64,000 nt of DNA from UBA9926 sp913064795. GTDB lineage: Bacteria > Pseudomonadota > Gammaproteobacteria > Pseudomonadales > Azotimanducaceae. Position 1 is the first letter of the stretch. Every line of letters begins with the position of its first letter. Shown one piece after another: positions 8,595 to 16,547 of this stretch. Below the pieces are notes generated by a model. The model searched no databases. It was not told where the DNA came from and saw only the letters and a list, made by a program, of their open reading frames with translations. The position numbers and the translations under genes were made by a program. The DNA is taken from positions 138,116-202,115 of the forward strand of contig JBJKZD010000012.1 in assembly GCA_045560765.1 (NCBI GenBank). The letters are read 5' to 3'.

Positions 8595-9671
8595 ATGACA
8601 ACTCAGCTGATGCGGTATGTGGGTTTAGAAGTGCTCAGTGCAATTGTGTTGGCTTCTTTCGCATTGGTTGGGTTGCTTGCTGTTTTTACGGTGCTAGAGG
8701 AGGTCCAAGACTTCCGCAATCAATACCAATTTTTTGAGGCGTTAACCTTTGTCGCCTTGAGTCTCCCTCGACTTTTCTATGAAACCATCCCTTTCAGCGT
8801 TTTGATTGGCGGATTGGTCGGTTTAGGTGGGTTGGCTGCTCGGAGTGAACTGTTGATCATGCGGGCATCGGGCATTTCGGTGTTTCGAATATTGGGGTTT
8901 GCCATGGTGCCAGCGCTGGCCTTTGCGCTGCTCGGAACGTTGTTGGGAGAATTTTTACTGCCCAGTGCGGAACGGGAAGCGCGACTAGGGCGACAACAGG
9001 CTAGGGCCCAAACAGAAACGATCGCCCCTGAGTTCGGAGTCTGGACACGAGACGGCGAGGCTTTTTTGTATCTCGAGGCCGTGAACAACGACCAGATCAC
9101 GGGACTTGAATGGTTGGTTTTTGATGATCAGCAATCTTTGGTGTTACGCCGAACCGCAGAGGGTGCGCGCTATATCGAGGCCCAGGGCGACGGGTTTTGG
9201 GAAATGACGCAAGTTATAGAAACTCGTTTTGTTCCTCAGGGCAGCGAGTCGGAGGTTTGGAAGACGAAGCGATGGACGACCGCAATGACACCCATGTCCC
9301 TCGGAAGCGAGCTTCTGGTGCAGCCTGAAAGGATGTCTGTTCAATCCTTATTCCAGAAAATTGCGACGTTAGAGTCCCAGGCTCTCAATAGTGAAGCGTT
9401 TCGATTAGGATTTTGGGCGAAGGTTTTTCAGCCTTTTGTAGCGATTGGGCTTTTAGTTTTAGCAGCCTCCGCGGTCTTTGGCCCTTTGCGAGAAACGTCA
9501 GTGGGAATGCGGATCTTCAGTGGTCTTGTCGTCGGTGTCTTGTTTAAATTTGTTCAGGACCTACTGGCGCCCGTGTGCTTGGTTTATGGTGTGTCTCCCA
9601 TCCTGGCAATTCTCTTGCCCGTCCTTGCGTGCGCTGGTATCGGGGGATGGCAGCTGCGGCGGGTCCTTTAA
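8595..9671 (+). CDS. lptG: LPS export ABC transporter permease LptG
   Basis: A 358-residue partner of LptF in the LptB2FGC complex. Same architecture: N-terminal membrane helices (LEVLSAIVLASFALVGLLAVF and LFYETIPFSVLIGGLVGLGGL), the cytoplasmic-loop motif LASRSELLIMRASGISV-like sequence at about 80-97, a periplasmic domain, and C-terminal helices ending at residue 358. It starts two bases after lptF. Its stop overlaps the stop of the convergent RDD gene by four bases (9668-9671), leaving no room for a terminator between them. Confidence 0.94.
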   Translation: MTTQLMRYVGLEVLSAIVLASFALVGLLAVFTVLEEVQDFRNQYQFFEALTFVALSLPRLFYETIPFSVLIGGLVGLGGLAARSELLIMRASGISVFRILGFAMVPALAFALLGTLLGEFLLPSAEREARLGRQQARAQTETIAPEFGVWTRDGEAFLYLEAVNNDQITGLEWLVFDDQQSLVLRRTAEGARYIEAQGDGFWEMTQVIETRFVPQGSESEVWKTKRWTTAMTPMSLGSELLVQPERMSVQSLFQKIATLESQALNSEAFRLGFWAKVFQPFVAIGLLVLAASAVFGPLRETSVGMRIFSGLVVGVLFKFVQDLLAPVCLVYGVSPILAILLPVLACAGIGGWQLRRVL

Positions 9672-10153
9672 TTTGTTTTACCTGTTTTTTGTAGTTGAAT
9701 GACCCGGGTCCCTGAGAGAAGGTCGTGAAGCGCGGCGCGCTCTGGATTGACTAAGATCCAAAGGAAACCAATGCCGAAGCAGCCCATGGAGGGTGTCGCT
9801 GAGAGAAAACGGAACAGTGCGTCTCGGCGATTGAGAAGATCCCCGGATTCATTAATCAGTTGCAAGCGCCAAACTTGCATGCCCAAGGTTTGGCCTTTAA
9901 AGCTCCAAAAATAGACATAAAATGCCAGAAGTTCGAGGTACAGGAATGCCTGATAAAGGGGCCCTGTCATGGCCTCACCAAGATCTGTGGTCGCAACCAG
10001 GAGCAAACTACTCAGCATCCAAATCGCCACCACTAGAAAACTGTCGTAGATCAACGCTGCAATTCTTACCATGAGGCGAGCATTGGGCTGAGACAGCCTG
10101 TCGGCCCGAACAGTTCCTTCAGCTTGATCGGCATTTGCGGACTTAGGATTCAT
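9668..10153 (-). CDS. RDD family membrane protein
   Basis: A 161-residue inner-membrane protein of the RDD family, with two or three predicted membrane helices (ALIYDSFLVVAIWMLSSLLLV, FLYLELLAFYVYFWSF and GCFGIGFLWILVN). Conserved elements are NARLMVRIAALIYDS, GQTLGMQVWRL and the terminal LHDLLSGTRVI. Function is unproven; some members act in Na+/H+ exchange. ATG 10153 is preferred to the TTG at 10159 because AAAGG lies six bases upstream of the ATG. It ends tail-to-tail with lptG, as in Pseudomonas. Confidence 0.85.
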   Translation of the reverse strand: MNPKSANADQAEGTVRADRLSQPNARLMVRIAALIYDSFLVVAIWMLSSLLLVATTDLGEAMTGPLYQAFLYLELLAFYVYFWSFKGQTLGMQVWRLQLINESGDLLNRRDALFRFLSATPSMGCFGIGFLWILVNPERAALHDLLSGTRVIQLQKTGKTN

Positions 10154-10162
10154 GGCCAACCT

Positions 10163-10200
10163 TTCTTCAAAGTTGATCTTCTGTCCAAAGTTGATCTTAG
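10163..10200. repeat. Short direct duplication upstream of the RDD gene
   Basis: The core CAAAGTTGATCTT occurs twice in a row (about 10168-10180 and 10186-10198), within two imperfect units of 17-18 bases. It lies in the leader of the RDD gene. It resembles the other short intergenic arrays in the window, although here there are only two units. Confidence 0.6.
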
Positions 10201-10246
10201 AGGGTCCAAGGTAGAAGCTCCGCCATTATAGATGGGAATGATTGAT

Positions 10247-10678
10247 TCACTGGGAAGTGATCATGAAAGTCGCTTCGCATTGGGCGACTAAAACTGCGTC
10301 GTCTGAACGTCGCATTTCGGCGCCGATTACCGCCATTTTCCCGCGCCGTTTAATGCACCAGCTTTTAACCTCAACTTCTGTTTCCGTCGGTAGGGGTGAT
10401 TTGTATCTCAGGTCGCATTTAGCGGTCACGGCGCGATGACCTTGAAGAAAAAGCCAATTCGCCATGACGTCGTCTAGCACGCTAAAAATGATGCCTCCAT
10501 GGGTCACCCCTGCAAAGCCGCAGTGATGAGCCTGGGGCGTAAAGGTTGCGCAGCAGTAATCCCCAACCAGCTCGAACTGCAATTGCAAGCCTTCGGGGTT
10601 GTTCGGTCCGCAGACAAAGCAGGTGTTGGCATCGCTTAAGAGTTCTGCGGTGGGTTCAGTGTTGGATTCATGATCCAT
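10247..10678 (-). CDS. PaaI family hotdog-fold thioesterase
   Basis: A 143-residue protein of the PaaI/YiiD-like hotdog thioesterase group, expected to hydrolyse acyl-CoA thioesters. The N-terminal CFVCGPNNPEGLQLQF, the segment GVTHGGIIFSVLDDVM (catalytic-region HGG with a downstream aspartate) and the strands AVTAKCDLRYKSPLP define the family. The frame is open to 10795, but ATG 10676-10678 starts just past the upstream stop at 10701 and gives the usual length. It follows the HpcH-type aldolase on the minus strand. The natural acyl substrate is unknown. Confidence 0.82.
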   Translation of the reverse strand: MDHESNTEPTAELLSDANTCFVCGPNNPEGLQLQFELVGDYCCATFTPQAHHCGFAGVTHGGIIFSVLDDVMANWLFLQGHRAVTAKCDLRYKSPLPTETEVEVKSWCIKRRGKMAVIGAEMRRSDDAVLVAQCEATFMITSQ

Positions 10679-10700
10679 AAGGTGTTTGCTCAATGAAAGG

Positions 10701-11501
10701 CTAGTAAAATTTCCCGGGTTCCTTCGGCGATTGACCCGCTTCGGGGTTGCGGGCGGCTTTGAGTTCTTTGCGCGCAAGGCGCGCCATAAAGGCACTGTCC
10801 TGACCCAGGGTGACCATCTGAAAGCCCTGATCTAGATAGCGCTGGGTGTACTGCAGTGATCCGGTATGGATCCCGGCTGCGACCTGGTGCTTCTGACAGG
10901 CTTCATAGATGCGCGTGACCGCCGCGACATGGACGGGGTGATCATTGTCTCCGGTTGGCGTCAGCTCAAGGGCAAAGGCAAGATCGGCGGGTCCGATGTA
11001 GGCTGCATCAACGCCGGGAGTCGAAAGAATCTCGTCAAGATTGTCGAGGGCTTCTTTGGTCTCGATCATAACGATGCAGGCCATGTGGGCATTGGCTTCG
11101 GTCAAATAGCCAGGGCCTGCGTAAAGGCTTGCGCGCGCGGGTCCAAAAGATCGGATCCCTTCGGGCGGGTAGCGGCAAGCTGCAACCGCTTGTTCGGCCT
11201 CAGCGCGATTGTTCACCAGGGGAACGATGACCCCGTAAGCGCCGGCATCGAGGGCTTTCATAATTTCGTAGGGCTCATTCCAAGGCACGCGAACGATGGG
11301 AATGGTCTTTGTTGTCGAGATGGCTGGAAGCATGCGTTTGACGTCATTGTAATCCAGCATGCCGTGTTGCATATCCAAGCAGAGCCAGTCGAAGCCGACT
11401 TGTGCCATGGTCTCGGCGGTGAAGCTCGAGTCAATGCCAAGCCAACCGCCAATGGTCTGTTCACCGGCGCGCCAGGCTGTTAGGACGTGATTTTCTCGCA
11501 T
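10701..11501 (-). CDS. HpcH/HpaI family aldolase
   Basis: A 266-residue class II, metal-dependent aldolase of the HpcH/HpaI (2-dehydro-3-deoxyglucarate aldolase) family, cleaving 2-oxo-3-deoxy sugar or diacid substrates to pyruvate and an aldehyde. Signatures are FDWLCLDMQHGMLDY (family D-x-E/Q-H-G segment), PIVRVPWNEP with the active-site arginine, GAYGVIVPLVNN, VMIETKEAL carrying the metal-binding glutamate and AAYIGPADLA with the metal-binding aspartate. The family usually has DMEHG, so Q at that position is a small variation. Its start overlaps the plsC-like stop by 22 bases, so the two are likely coupled. Confidence 0.86.
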   Translation of the reverse strand: MRENHVLTAWRAGEQTIGGWLGIDSSFTAETMAQVGFDWLCLDMQHGMLDYNDVKRMLPAISTTKTIPIVRVPWNEPYEIMKALDAGAYGVIVPLVNNRAEAEQAVAACRYPPEGIRSFGPARASLYAGPGYLTEANAHMACIVMIETKEALDNLDEILSTPGVDAAYIGPADLAFALELTPTGDNDHPVHVAAVTRIYEACQKHQVAAGIHTGSLQYTQRYLDQGFQMVTLGQDSAFMARLARKELKAARNPEAGQSPKEPGKFY

Positions 11502-12265
11502 GATGGTAGCACCTCGTCAGTTGTGGACAGGTTGTGTTCATTGCCGGGCTGTTGTCGAATCATCGATTCTGCCCGGTTTGAGAGTTCGGCGACACTGCGG
11601 CTGGTCAGTTCGGCTGTTTGCAGCGCCGGATGGATCCGAAGCGCGACGCGTCCCGGTCGCCAGTCAAGGGTGCCGGTCGGCAGCATATTGCGTGTACCTT
11701 CGATGGTGATCGGCAGAACCGGTATCGACAAATCCACAGCCAGACGAAACGCGCCCTTTTTAAACGGTAGGATACGGCCGTCGCTTGAGCGGGTGCCTTC
11801 GGGGAAAAACATAACGCTCATGCCTTGAGTCAGCTTAGCCGACGCATTTTGAATGCTCTCGACGGCCTGGGTAGAGTTTGATCGATCGATGAGAATATGG
11901 CCCATAGCGGCACAGGCACCGCCGATAATGGGAACCCTTCGCAACTCTTTTTTCATGACCCACTTGAGCTCGATGGGCAGATAACCATAAATCAAGAGAA
12001 TGTCGAGCGCGCTCTCATGGTTGGCTACCAAGACGTAGGACTGTTGTGGTTTGATGTTGTTACGGCCTTCAACCGTGACCTGCATTCTGAGCACAATGCT
12101 GTTGAGTTTGGCCCAGAGCACTGCCAGGGTTCGAGAACCCAAGTCGCCGAAGCCCATCAGCGAGATGACGATCAGCGGGAGTCCAATCGCGAGAGTCGAG
12201 AGCCCGAAAAAAGGTATCGCGACGAGCCACCGATAGCTGAGTCGGGCGTATTGGCTTGCCATCAT
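11480..12265 (-). CDS. 1-acyl-sn-glycerol-3-phosphate acyltransferase, PlsC family
   Basis: A 261-residue membrane-associated acyltransferase, converting lysophosphatidate to phosphatidate in phospholipid synthesis. An N-terminal membrane segment (about 12-40) precedes the catalytic block NHESALD (H83 and D88 of the HX4D motif). FPEGTRS follows about 70 residues later, the glycerol-phosphate-binding motif. Two adjacent ATG codons (12260-12265) could start it. The start lies inside a 20-bp tandem duplication (12258-12297). The last 22 bases overlap the aldolase gene. It could be a second PlsC copy rather than the housekeeping enzyme. Confidence 0.86.
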   Translation of the reverse strand: MMASQYARLSYRWLVAIPFFGLSTLAIGLPLIVISLMGFGDLGSRTLAVLWAKLNSIVLRMQVTVEGRNNIKPQQSYVLVANHESALDILLIYGYLPIELKWVMKKELRRVPIIGGACAAMGHILIDRSNSTQAVESIQNASAKLTQGMSVMFFPEGTRSSDGRILPFKKGAFRLAVDLSIPVLPITIEGTRNMLPTGTLDWRPGRVALRIHPALQTAELTSRSVAELSNRAESMIRQQPGNEHNLSTTDEVLPSCEKITS

Positions 12266-12297
12266 CTTAAGCGTCTAGCCATCATCTTAAGCTTCTA
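12258..12297. repeat. 20-bp tandem duplication at the plsC-like start
   Basis: Two adjacent copies, at 12258-12277 and 12278-12297, differing at one base (GCGTCTA versus GCTTCTA near their ends). The first copy holds the start codons of the PlsC-like gene, and the second holds the stop codon of the dioxygenase gene. It looks like a recent slippage duplication in the gene junction. Confidence 0.85.
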
Positions 12298-13156
12298 AGG
12301 GAACAGATAGCGGATGATCCCGGTTGGTGGGTATCTCTCCCGCGACCGTAGTGCGGAGCATCGCTCGCCGATGACCGTGATAGTCAGATGTCGCGCAATG
12401 CTGGGTACAGCGATTGTCCCACATGACTAAGGTGCCAGGCGCCCAGGAGACTCGGCAAGTCAATGAGGGCTGGATAATCAATTGGTTCAGGTAGTCGAGT
12501 AGAGGTTTGCTCTCGATCTCTGTCATGCCTTGAAAGCGAATCGTATAAGTTGGATTAACCCAGAGCGCAGGCCGGCCGGTTTTGGGGTGATAACGAACGA
12601 CTGGATGCAATTGCTCCAGGGGTTCTGTTTTTTCTTTGTGGATGACCATGTTTTCGAGATGCTGACCCAAAGTACTTTTAGGTCCATAAGAGCGGGTGGC
12701 GCTGTGAACCGCTTTGAGCGGGTTCAGTAAATCTTTGAGGCCTTGAGAAAGCCCGTCATAGGCAGTGTAGAGGTTGGCAAACAGCGTGTCGCCGCCCGTG
12801 GGCGGGGTATCTTGCGCAAAGAGTAGCGTTCGACTTGGCGGCATGGCTTGGAACGTAAAATCGGTATGCCACCCGGAACCAAAGCTTACGGCTGATTTCT
12901 CTGTGGCTTCTTTGATGATCGGGACAACATCGGGATAATCAGGAAGTCCGGTTAGGTAGGGGGTGTCGCCTGGGCCGCCAAGCTGCTCTGTCAGCGTCAA
13001 AAGATTCTGTGGGTCGAGGGACTGGTCTCGAAAAACAAGGACGAGGTGCTGGTGAAAGTAGTCGTCGAGTGCGCTGGCTTGATCGTTAGTGATTTGACTG
13101 AGGTCTACACCTGAGATTTCAGCCCCGAGCGCGCCAGTGATGGGCGTGGCTTTCAT
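12287..13156 (-). CDS. TauD/TfdA family Fe(II)/2-oxoglutarate dioxygenase
   Basis: A 289-residue non-haem iron oxygenase using 2-oxoglutarate and O2, of the taurine/2,4-D dioxygenase family. The iron triad is visible: H97 and D99 in GWHTDFTF, and the distal H253 in MWDNRCTQHCATSDYHG. The 2-oxoglutarate-binding arginine is in the HRRAMLRTTV segment. N-terminal ITGALGAEISGVDLS is also typical. The substrate cannot be deduced, since family members act on taurine, alkyl sulfates, chlorophenoxyacetates and others. ATG 13156 gives a full-length protein. It is the first gene of the minus-strand run leading to the plsC-like and aldolase genes. Confidence 0.87.
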   Translation of the reverse strand: MKATPITGALGAEISGVDLSQITNDQASALDDYFHQHLVLVFRDQSLDPQNLLTLTEQLGGPGDTPYLTGLPDYPDVVPIIKEATEKSAVSFGSGWHTDFTFQAMPPSRTLLFAQDTPPTGGDTLFANLYTAYDGLSQGLKDLLNPLKAVHSATRSYGPKSTLGQHLENMVIHKEKTEPLEQLHPVVRYHPKTGRPALWVNPTYTIRFQGMTEIESKPLLDYLNQLIIQPSLTCRVSWAPGTLVMWDNRCTQHCATSDYHGHRRAMLRTTVAGEIPTNRDHPLSVPLEA

Positions 13157-13722
13157 ATAGGCTCTCGTTTCATGTTCGTGGTTTCCTCGTCTTTTTGTCC
13201 AATCTGGCCATTTGATTTGGCTCGAGCCTCCATTTCCGGACGGAGCTTTACGATAGCAGACCGATCCAGAGGCCGAGCGGGTCCAAATCAGCGTCCCGTG
13301 ATTGTGCCGAATTTTTTAAGGTTTGACACTTATTTTTGTCGTTGCCAGCCTCCCTGTTCTTGACTCTGGTTCATTGGCGCGAGCCGAGTTCGGAAAGGCG
13401 GGCCAGTTCAAAAATTTGAACTTTTTTTTGACGACCCGCTGGATTGATTTCTTTTTCGCTCAAGGGTGCAAGCTGCGCTCTGTTCAAACATTGGGGAAAG
13501 TTGAGCATTTGTCTTTAAAAACATCGTTTAGGGGCGCGACATCATTGACGATCAAAGCCAGGCGCCTCAAATCTGCGGTTGATGGCCCATTGCCGGAAGA
13601 TAAACGCCGATATCCATGGCGCTACGCAGCAGCGGTATGAAACATTTTAGACTGCGCCCCGTCCCGTCGGAGACCGTTTTCAGTCAAGCAGGGATAGGAC
13701 CAAGGATCTATTGAAATATTGT

Positions 13723-13738
13723 ACAAATGTTCATTTGT
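13723..13738. promoter_or_regulatory. Candidate MarR-type operator
   Basis: A perfect palindrome ACAAATG-TT-CATTTGT of the size and AT-rich type bound by MarR dimers. It lies about 65 bases upstream of the -35 of the promoter proposed for the MarR-GNAT gene. Autoregulation is inferred from proximity only. Confidence 0.45.
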
Positions 13739-13804
13739 CGAGAAGCTGATGCGTTGTTCATTTTTCATGGATCCGTCGATCGTACTAGTATGTTACCAGT
13801 TACG

Positions 13805-13832
13805 TTACTGTATTAGTAAATAGTTATATAAT
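13805..13832 (+). promoter_or_regulatory. Candidate promoter of the MarR-GNAT gene
   Basis: TTACTG (13805-13810), a 16-base spacer and TATAAT (13827-13832). The surrounding sequence is the most AT-rich of the spacer and lies upstream of the only plus-strand gene nearby. Confidence 0.45.
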
Positions 13833-13974
13833 TGAGTCATAATCGGTATAGTGAGCGTGATGGCGCTATTGAGCCAGTAAATGAGTGAGTTAAGTTGTTC
13901 GGCTAAACCGACAGCAGACCAAAGCGGATAAAAGCTACAGCTGGACAGACTGTTGACTGGAGGAGATCAATGAA

Positions 13975-14916
13975 TTGGACTCGATAAAAGGAACAAACCC
14001 CTCATCCAATAGTTTTGAAAGATTGCTTGATCGCTACCTGACCCTTTGCAAGGGCTATGAGGCCCTGCAGTCCGAATCGCTTGGTCTTGATGCGGTAAAA
14101 GTGCGATTGGGATTGACGCTGTATCGAAACGGACCTTTGTCGATTTCGGAATTGAGTGAAGCGCTCGGTGTATCGCATCCAGCGGTCTTAAAAATTGCGC
14201 TCGAGTTCATCGGCAAAGATTGGGTGGCAGACTATCGGGATCGACGGGATAAAAGACGCCGTTTGTTAGCGCTTACTAATGAAGGATCCACCTATTTTAT
14301 GGGAATCTCAGCCCATGATGCGATTCGTCGTCAGGCCTTCGGGGCCCTAGCCAAAGCGGTCGGAGTTGACCAAGCCTTGACTGACTTGGATCAAGCGCTT
14401 CGAGACCAAAGCCTGGAATCAAGAGTGCAAGAGGTGCATGATCAAATTAAAGTGCTGCCCTACAATGATGCCAATCAAGCCGCATTTGAGCGGCTCAATC
14501 GTGCTTGGATTCAGCAGTACTTTAGGATCGAGGCAGAGGATTCGCGAATTTTTGCAGACCCAAGATCAACCATCATTGAGCCCGGGGGAGAAATTTTCAT
14601 GGCGGTCGTTCCAAGCGGTGAGGTTGTCGGAACTTGCGCGATGATTCTCTCGGCTTCAAAACGAGTGGGTGAGCTGGCGAAAATGGCGGTTCATCCGCAT
14701 TTTCAGGGTTTTGGAATCGGGCGCCGCTTGGGGCAGTCCGCCATAGCATGGGCTGAAAGCAAGCACTTAGAAAGAATCACGTTGGAGAGCAATCAGCGTC
14801 TTCGGCCGGCGCTTGCGCTTTATGAAAGTCTGGGTTTCGAGCAGATCGAATTGCCACCGGGTAGCGAGTTTGCCCGTGCCGATATTGCTATGGTGCTAAT
14901 GCTCCGGGAGGTGTGA
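13975..14916 (+). CDS. MarR-type regulator fused to a GNAT acetyltransferase
   Basis: A 313-residue fusion. Residues about 10-150 form a MarR winged helix (LSISELSEALGVSHPAVLKIA as recognition helix, then the basic wing DRRDKRRRLLALT). Residues about 165-310 form a GNAT N-acetyltransferase with the acetyl-CoA loop QGFGIGRRLGQSA and ALALYESLGF. Such bifunctional proteins are known; ligand and acetyl acceptor are unknown here. The start is TTG 13975, since no in-frame ATG occurs before residue 105. A strong GGAGGA (13959-13964) is closer to an out-of-frame ATG (13970) that opens a five-codon frame ending TAA 13985-13987, so initiation may be complex. Confidence 0.85.
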   Translation: MDSIKGTNPSSNSFERLLDRYLTLCKGYEALQSESLGLDAVKVRLGLTLYRNGPLSISELSEALGVSHPAVLKIALEFIGKDWVADYRDRRDKRRRLLALTNEGSTYFMGISAHDAIRRQAFGALAKAVGVDQALTDLDQALRDQSLESRVQEVHDQIKVLPYNDANQAAFERLNRAWIQQYFRIEAEDSRIFADPRSTIIEPGGEIFMAVVPSGEVVGTCAMILSASKRVGELAKMAVHPHFQGFGIGRRLGQSAIAWAESKHLERITLESNQRLRPALALYESLGFEQIELPPGSEFARADIAMVLMLREV

Positions 14917-15165
14917 GTTTCTCAGACTTCTCCAGCGGGCCCGTGAGTTCAAGGCCAAACGTGAACCCAAAGGCGCCGTGGTTGGTCTAGGCGACCGGAG
15001 GCGGGGGATGTTCTAAATCCCAAAAACAACCGCTTGTGTTGCTGCTCACTTGATCCCAGGAACCTAGAAGATGATGCCATCTGACGCAAGGGCGTCGCGT
15101 AACAGCGGTCTGATCGCATGTTAAGCTTTAGAATTTAGCCAGTCAGACTTTTGGGGAGTGCAGTA

Positions 15166-15525
15166 ATGAGTTCAGAACCATCGATTTTCGAGCGGATCAT
15201 GGCGGGGGATATTCCATCTGAAATGGTGCATGAAGATGATCACGCCATCGTGATCCAAGACATCAATCCACAAGCGCCGATTCATCTCTTGATCATTCCT
15301 AGGATTAAAATCCCTCGATTGGCAGATGCAGAAGTGCAGCACCAAGCGGTATTAGGCCATTTAATGTTGCTCGCCGGCCAAATGGCGGAAAAGATGGGGT
15401 GCGCGGATGCGTTCCGAATTGTCATCAATAACGGCGTCGAGGCAGGACAAACGGTTTTTCATCTTCATCTGCATCTTTTGGCTCAAAAGCGGTTTGATGA
15501 GGGCGCTTTAGCCTCGCCATTTTAA
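15166..15525 (+). CDS. HIT family purine nucleotide phosphoramidase (HinT-like)
   Basis: A 119-residue histidine-triad protein, hydrolysing AMP-lysine or nucleoside phosphoramidates in the cytosol. The triad HLHLHLL has H99, H101 and H103. The N-terminal SIFERIMAGDIPSEMVHEDD and the RIVINNGVEAGQTVFH segment are typical of HinT/PKCI proteins. ATG 15166 is chosen over GTG-type starts upstream because GGGGAG (15152-15157) precedes it and the family start MSEPSIF is matched. It stands alone, facing the convergent carbonic anhydrase. Confidence 0.92.
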   Translation: MSSEPSIFERIMAGDIPSEMVHEDDHAIVIQDINPQAPIHLLIIPRIKIPRLADAEVQHQAVLGHLMLLAGQMAEKMGCADAFRIVINNGVEAGQTVFHLHLHLLAQKRFDEGALASPF

Positions 15526-15561
15526 GTGTGGCTGACATTGAAATTGAACGTGAGCGTACGG

Positions 15562-16167
15562 CTAGCTTAAAAAACTGACCTTACCGGACTCAAGGTCATA
15601 AAAAGCGCCGCAGATGACCATTTCGCCGCTTGTTGTTCGGTCAAGTATTGGCTTGGAGTTCGCGCGAAGTTGTTCCATTGAGGCGCGGATGTTGGCCTGC
15701 ATACACTGATCGGCGAGGGCCTCGTTCATTTCGATCGGAGCAGGGCCAACCACCGGGGCAATGCTTGGAGCGATTTGATCAACAATCACACTCAGGTTAT
15801 CCGGGGACGGGTCTTTTTTTTGATTCAGTCTGCTAAGGGTCGCGCTGATCGCGCCGCAACCGGTGTGCCCGAGTACAATGACGATAGGGGTCTGAAATTG
15901 TGTGGCAGCAAACTCAATGCTTGCAACTTGGGATGGCGCCGCGATATTGCCTGCTACCCGAACAACAAACAATTCGCCGAGACCTTGATCAAAAATGATC
16001 TCAACCGGAACCCGAGCATCGGAGCAGCTCAGGACGATGGCACTAGGATTTTGAGGCCGGTTACTCTCGCCGGATTGCCAGTGTTTTGCGGTGGAACGAC
16101 CTTCACGGTAGCGGAGATTGCCTGCTTTCAGGGCTGACAGAACGCGGTCAGCTGAGGTCGGGGTCAT
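15562..16167 (-). CDS. Beta-class carbonic anhydrase
   Basis: A 201-residue zinc enzyme interconverting CO2 and bicarbonate. The zinc ligands and catalytic dyad are in place: C48 and the D50/R52 pair in CSDARVP, and H101 and C104 in GHTGCGAI. The stretch FDQGLGELFVVRVAGNIA between them is typical of bacterial beta enzymes. No signal peptide is seen, so it is cytosolic. ATG at 16165-16167 gives the common length of about 200. It converges with the HIT gene; the spacer of 36 bases holds no clear terminator. Confidence 0.93.
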   Translation of the reverse strand: MTPTSADRVLSALKAGNLRYREGRSTAKHWQSGESNRPQNPSAIVLSCSDARVPVEIIFDQGLGELFVVRVAGNIAAPSQVASIEFAATQFQTPIVIVLGHTGCGAISATLSRLNQKKDPSPDNLSVIVDQIAPSIAPVVGPAPIEMNEALADQCMQANIRASMEQLRANSKPILDRTTSGEMVICGAFYDLESGKVSFLS

Positions 16168-16547
16168 GGGGGGCCAAGCGTTGAGGGTCAGGATGGCGGA
16201 TCACAGTTTACCTCCGATTGATTAGGCCCCAGTGTAGCACTGTCCGGCTCATTGTGGGCCGGCCGTGGAGGTTAGTACCCAAAAACCGACGGCTCTGGTC
16301 CGGTCAATCCCTGTTTAAATGGTTTACCTTCGGATTTGATCATCAGCAACATGGAGTTGAGGGGGATGGCGTGACCGGGCGCTGTCGGTGTGTTCAGTGG
16401 AGATCGAGCGCACAAATGCCCGTTGATGAGAACCGGAAAACAACAACGTGCACATCGCAAGCCGCCGCACTCGGACCCTTTGTGAGCGGGTCAAAGGTTT
16501 CCATTGGATTGATTGAGTGCGGACAATCGCTTGAGTATGATTCGCGG
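16168..16547. other. 380-base gap before the GMC oxidoreductase
   Basis: The GMC frame stays open upstream through this region (from 16218), and a 62-codon frame lies on the other strand (16272-16460). Neither resembles a protein I know and neither has a convincing ribosome-binding site. It should contain the carbonic anhydrase promoter on the minus strand and the oxidoreductase promoter on the plus strand, but I see no clear boxes. Confidence 0.4.

Larger units (their letters stand above)
13157..13974. other. 818-base gap holding the MarR-GNAT control region
   Basis: No convincing gene. A 105-codon plus-strand frame (13323-13640) has an unnatural composition and is rejected. The distal third is AT-rich and contains the candidate operator (13723-13738) and promoter (13805-13832) of the MarR-GNAT gene, leaving a leader of about 140 bases. 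Confidence 0.5.

Noticed and set aside
13323..13640. 105-codon frame in the gap before the MarR-GNAT gene
   Set aside because: Unnatural composition, no family resemblance and no ribosome-binding site.
16218..16547. 110-codon upstream extension of the GMC oxidoreductase frame
   Set aside because: The family starts at the ATG 16548 motif; the extension has no signal peptide or recognisable domain, and the region must hold two promoters.
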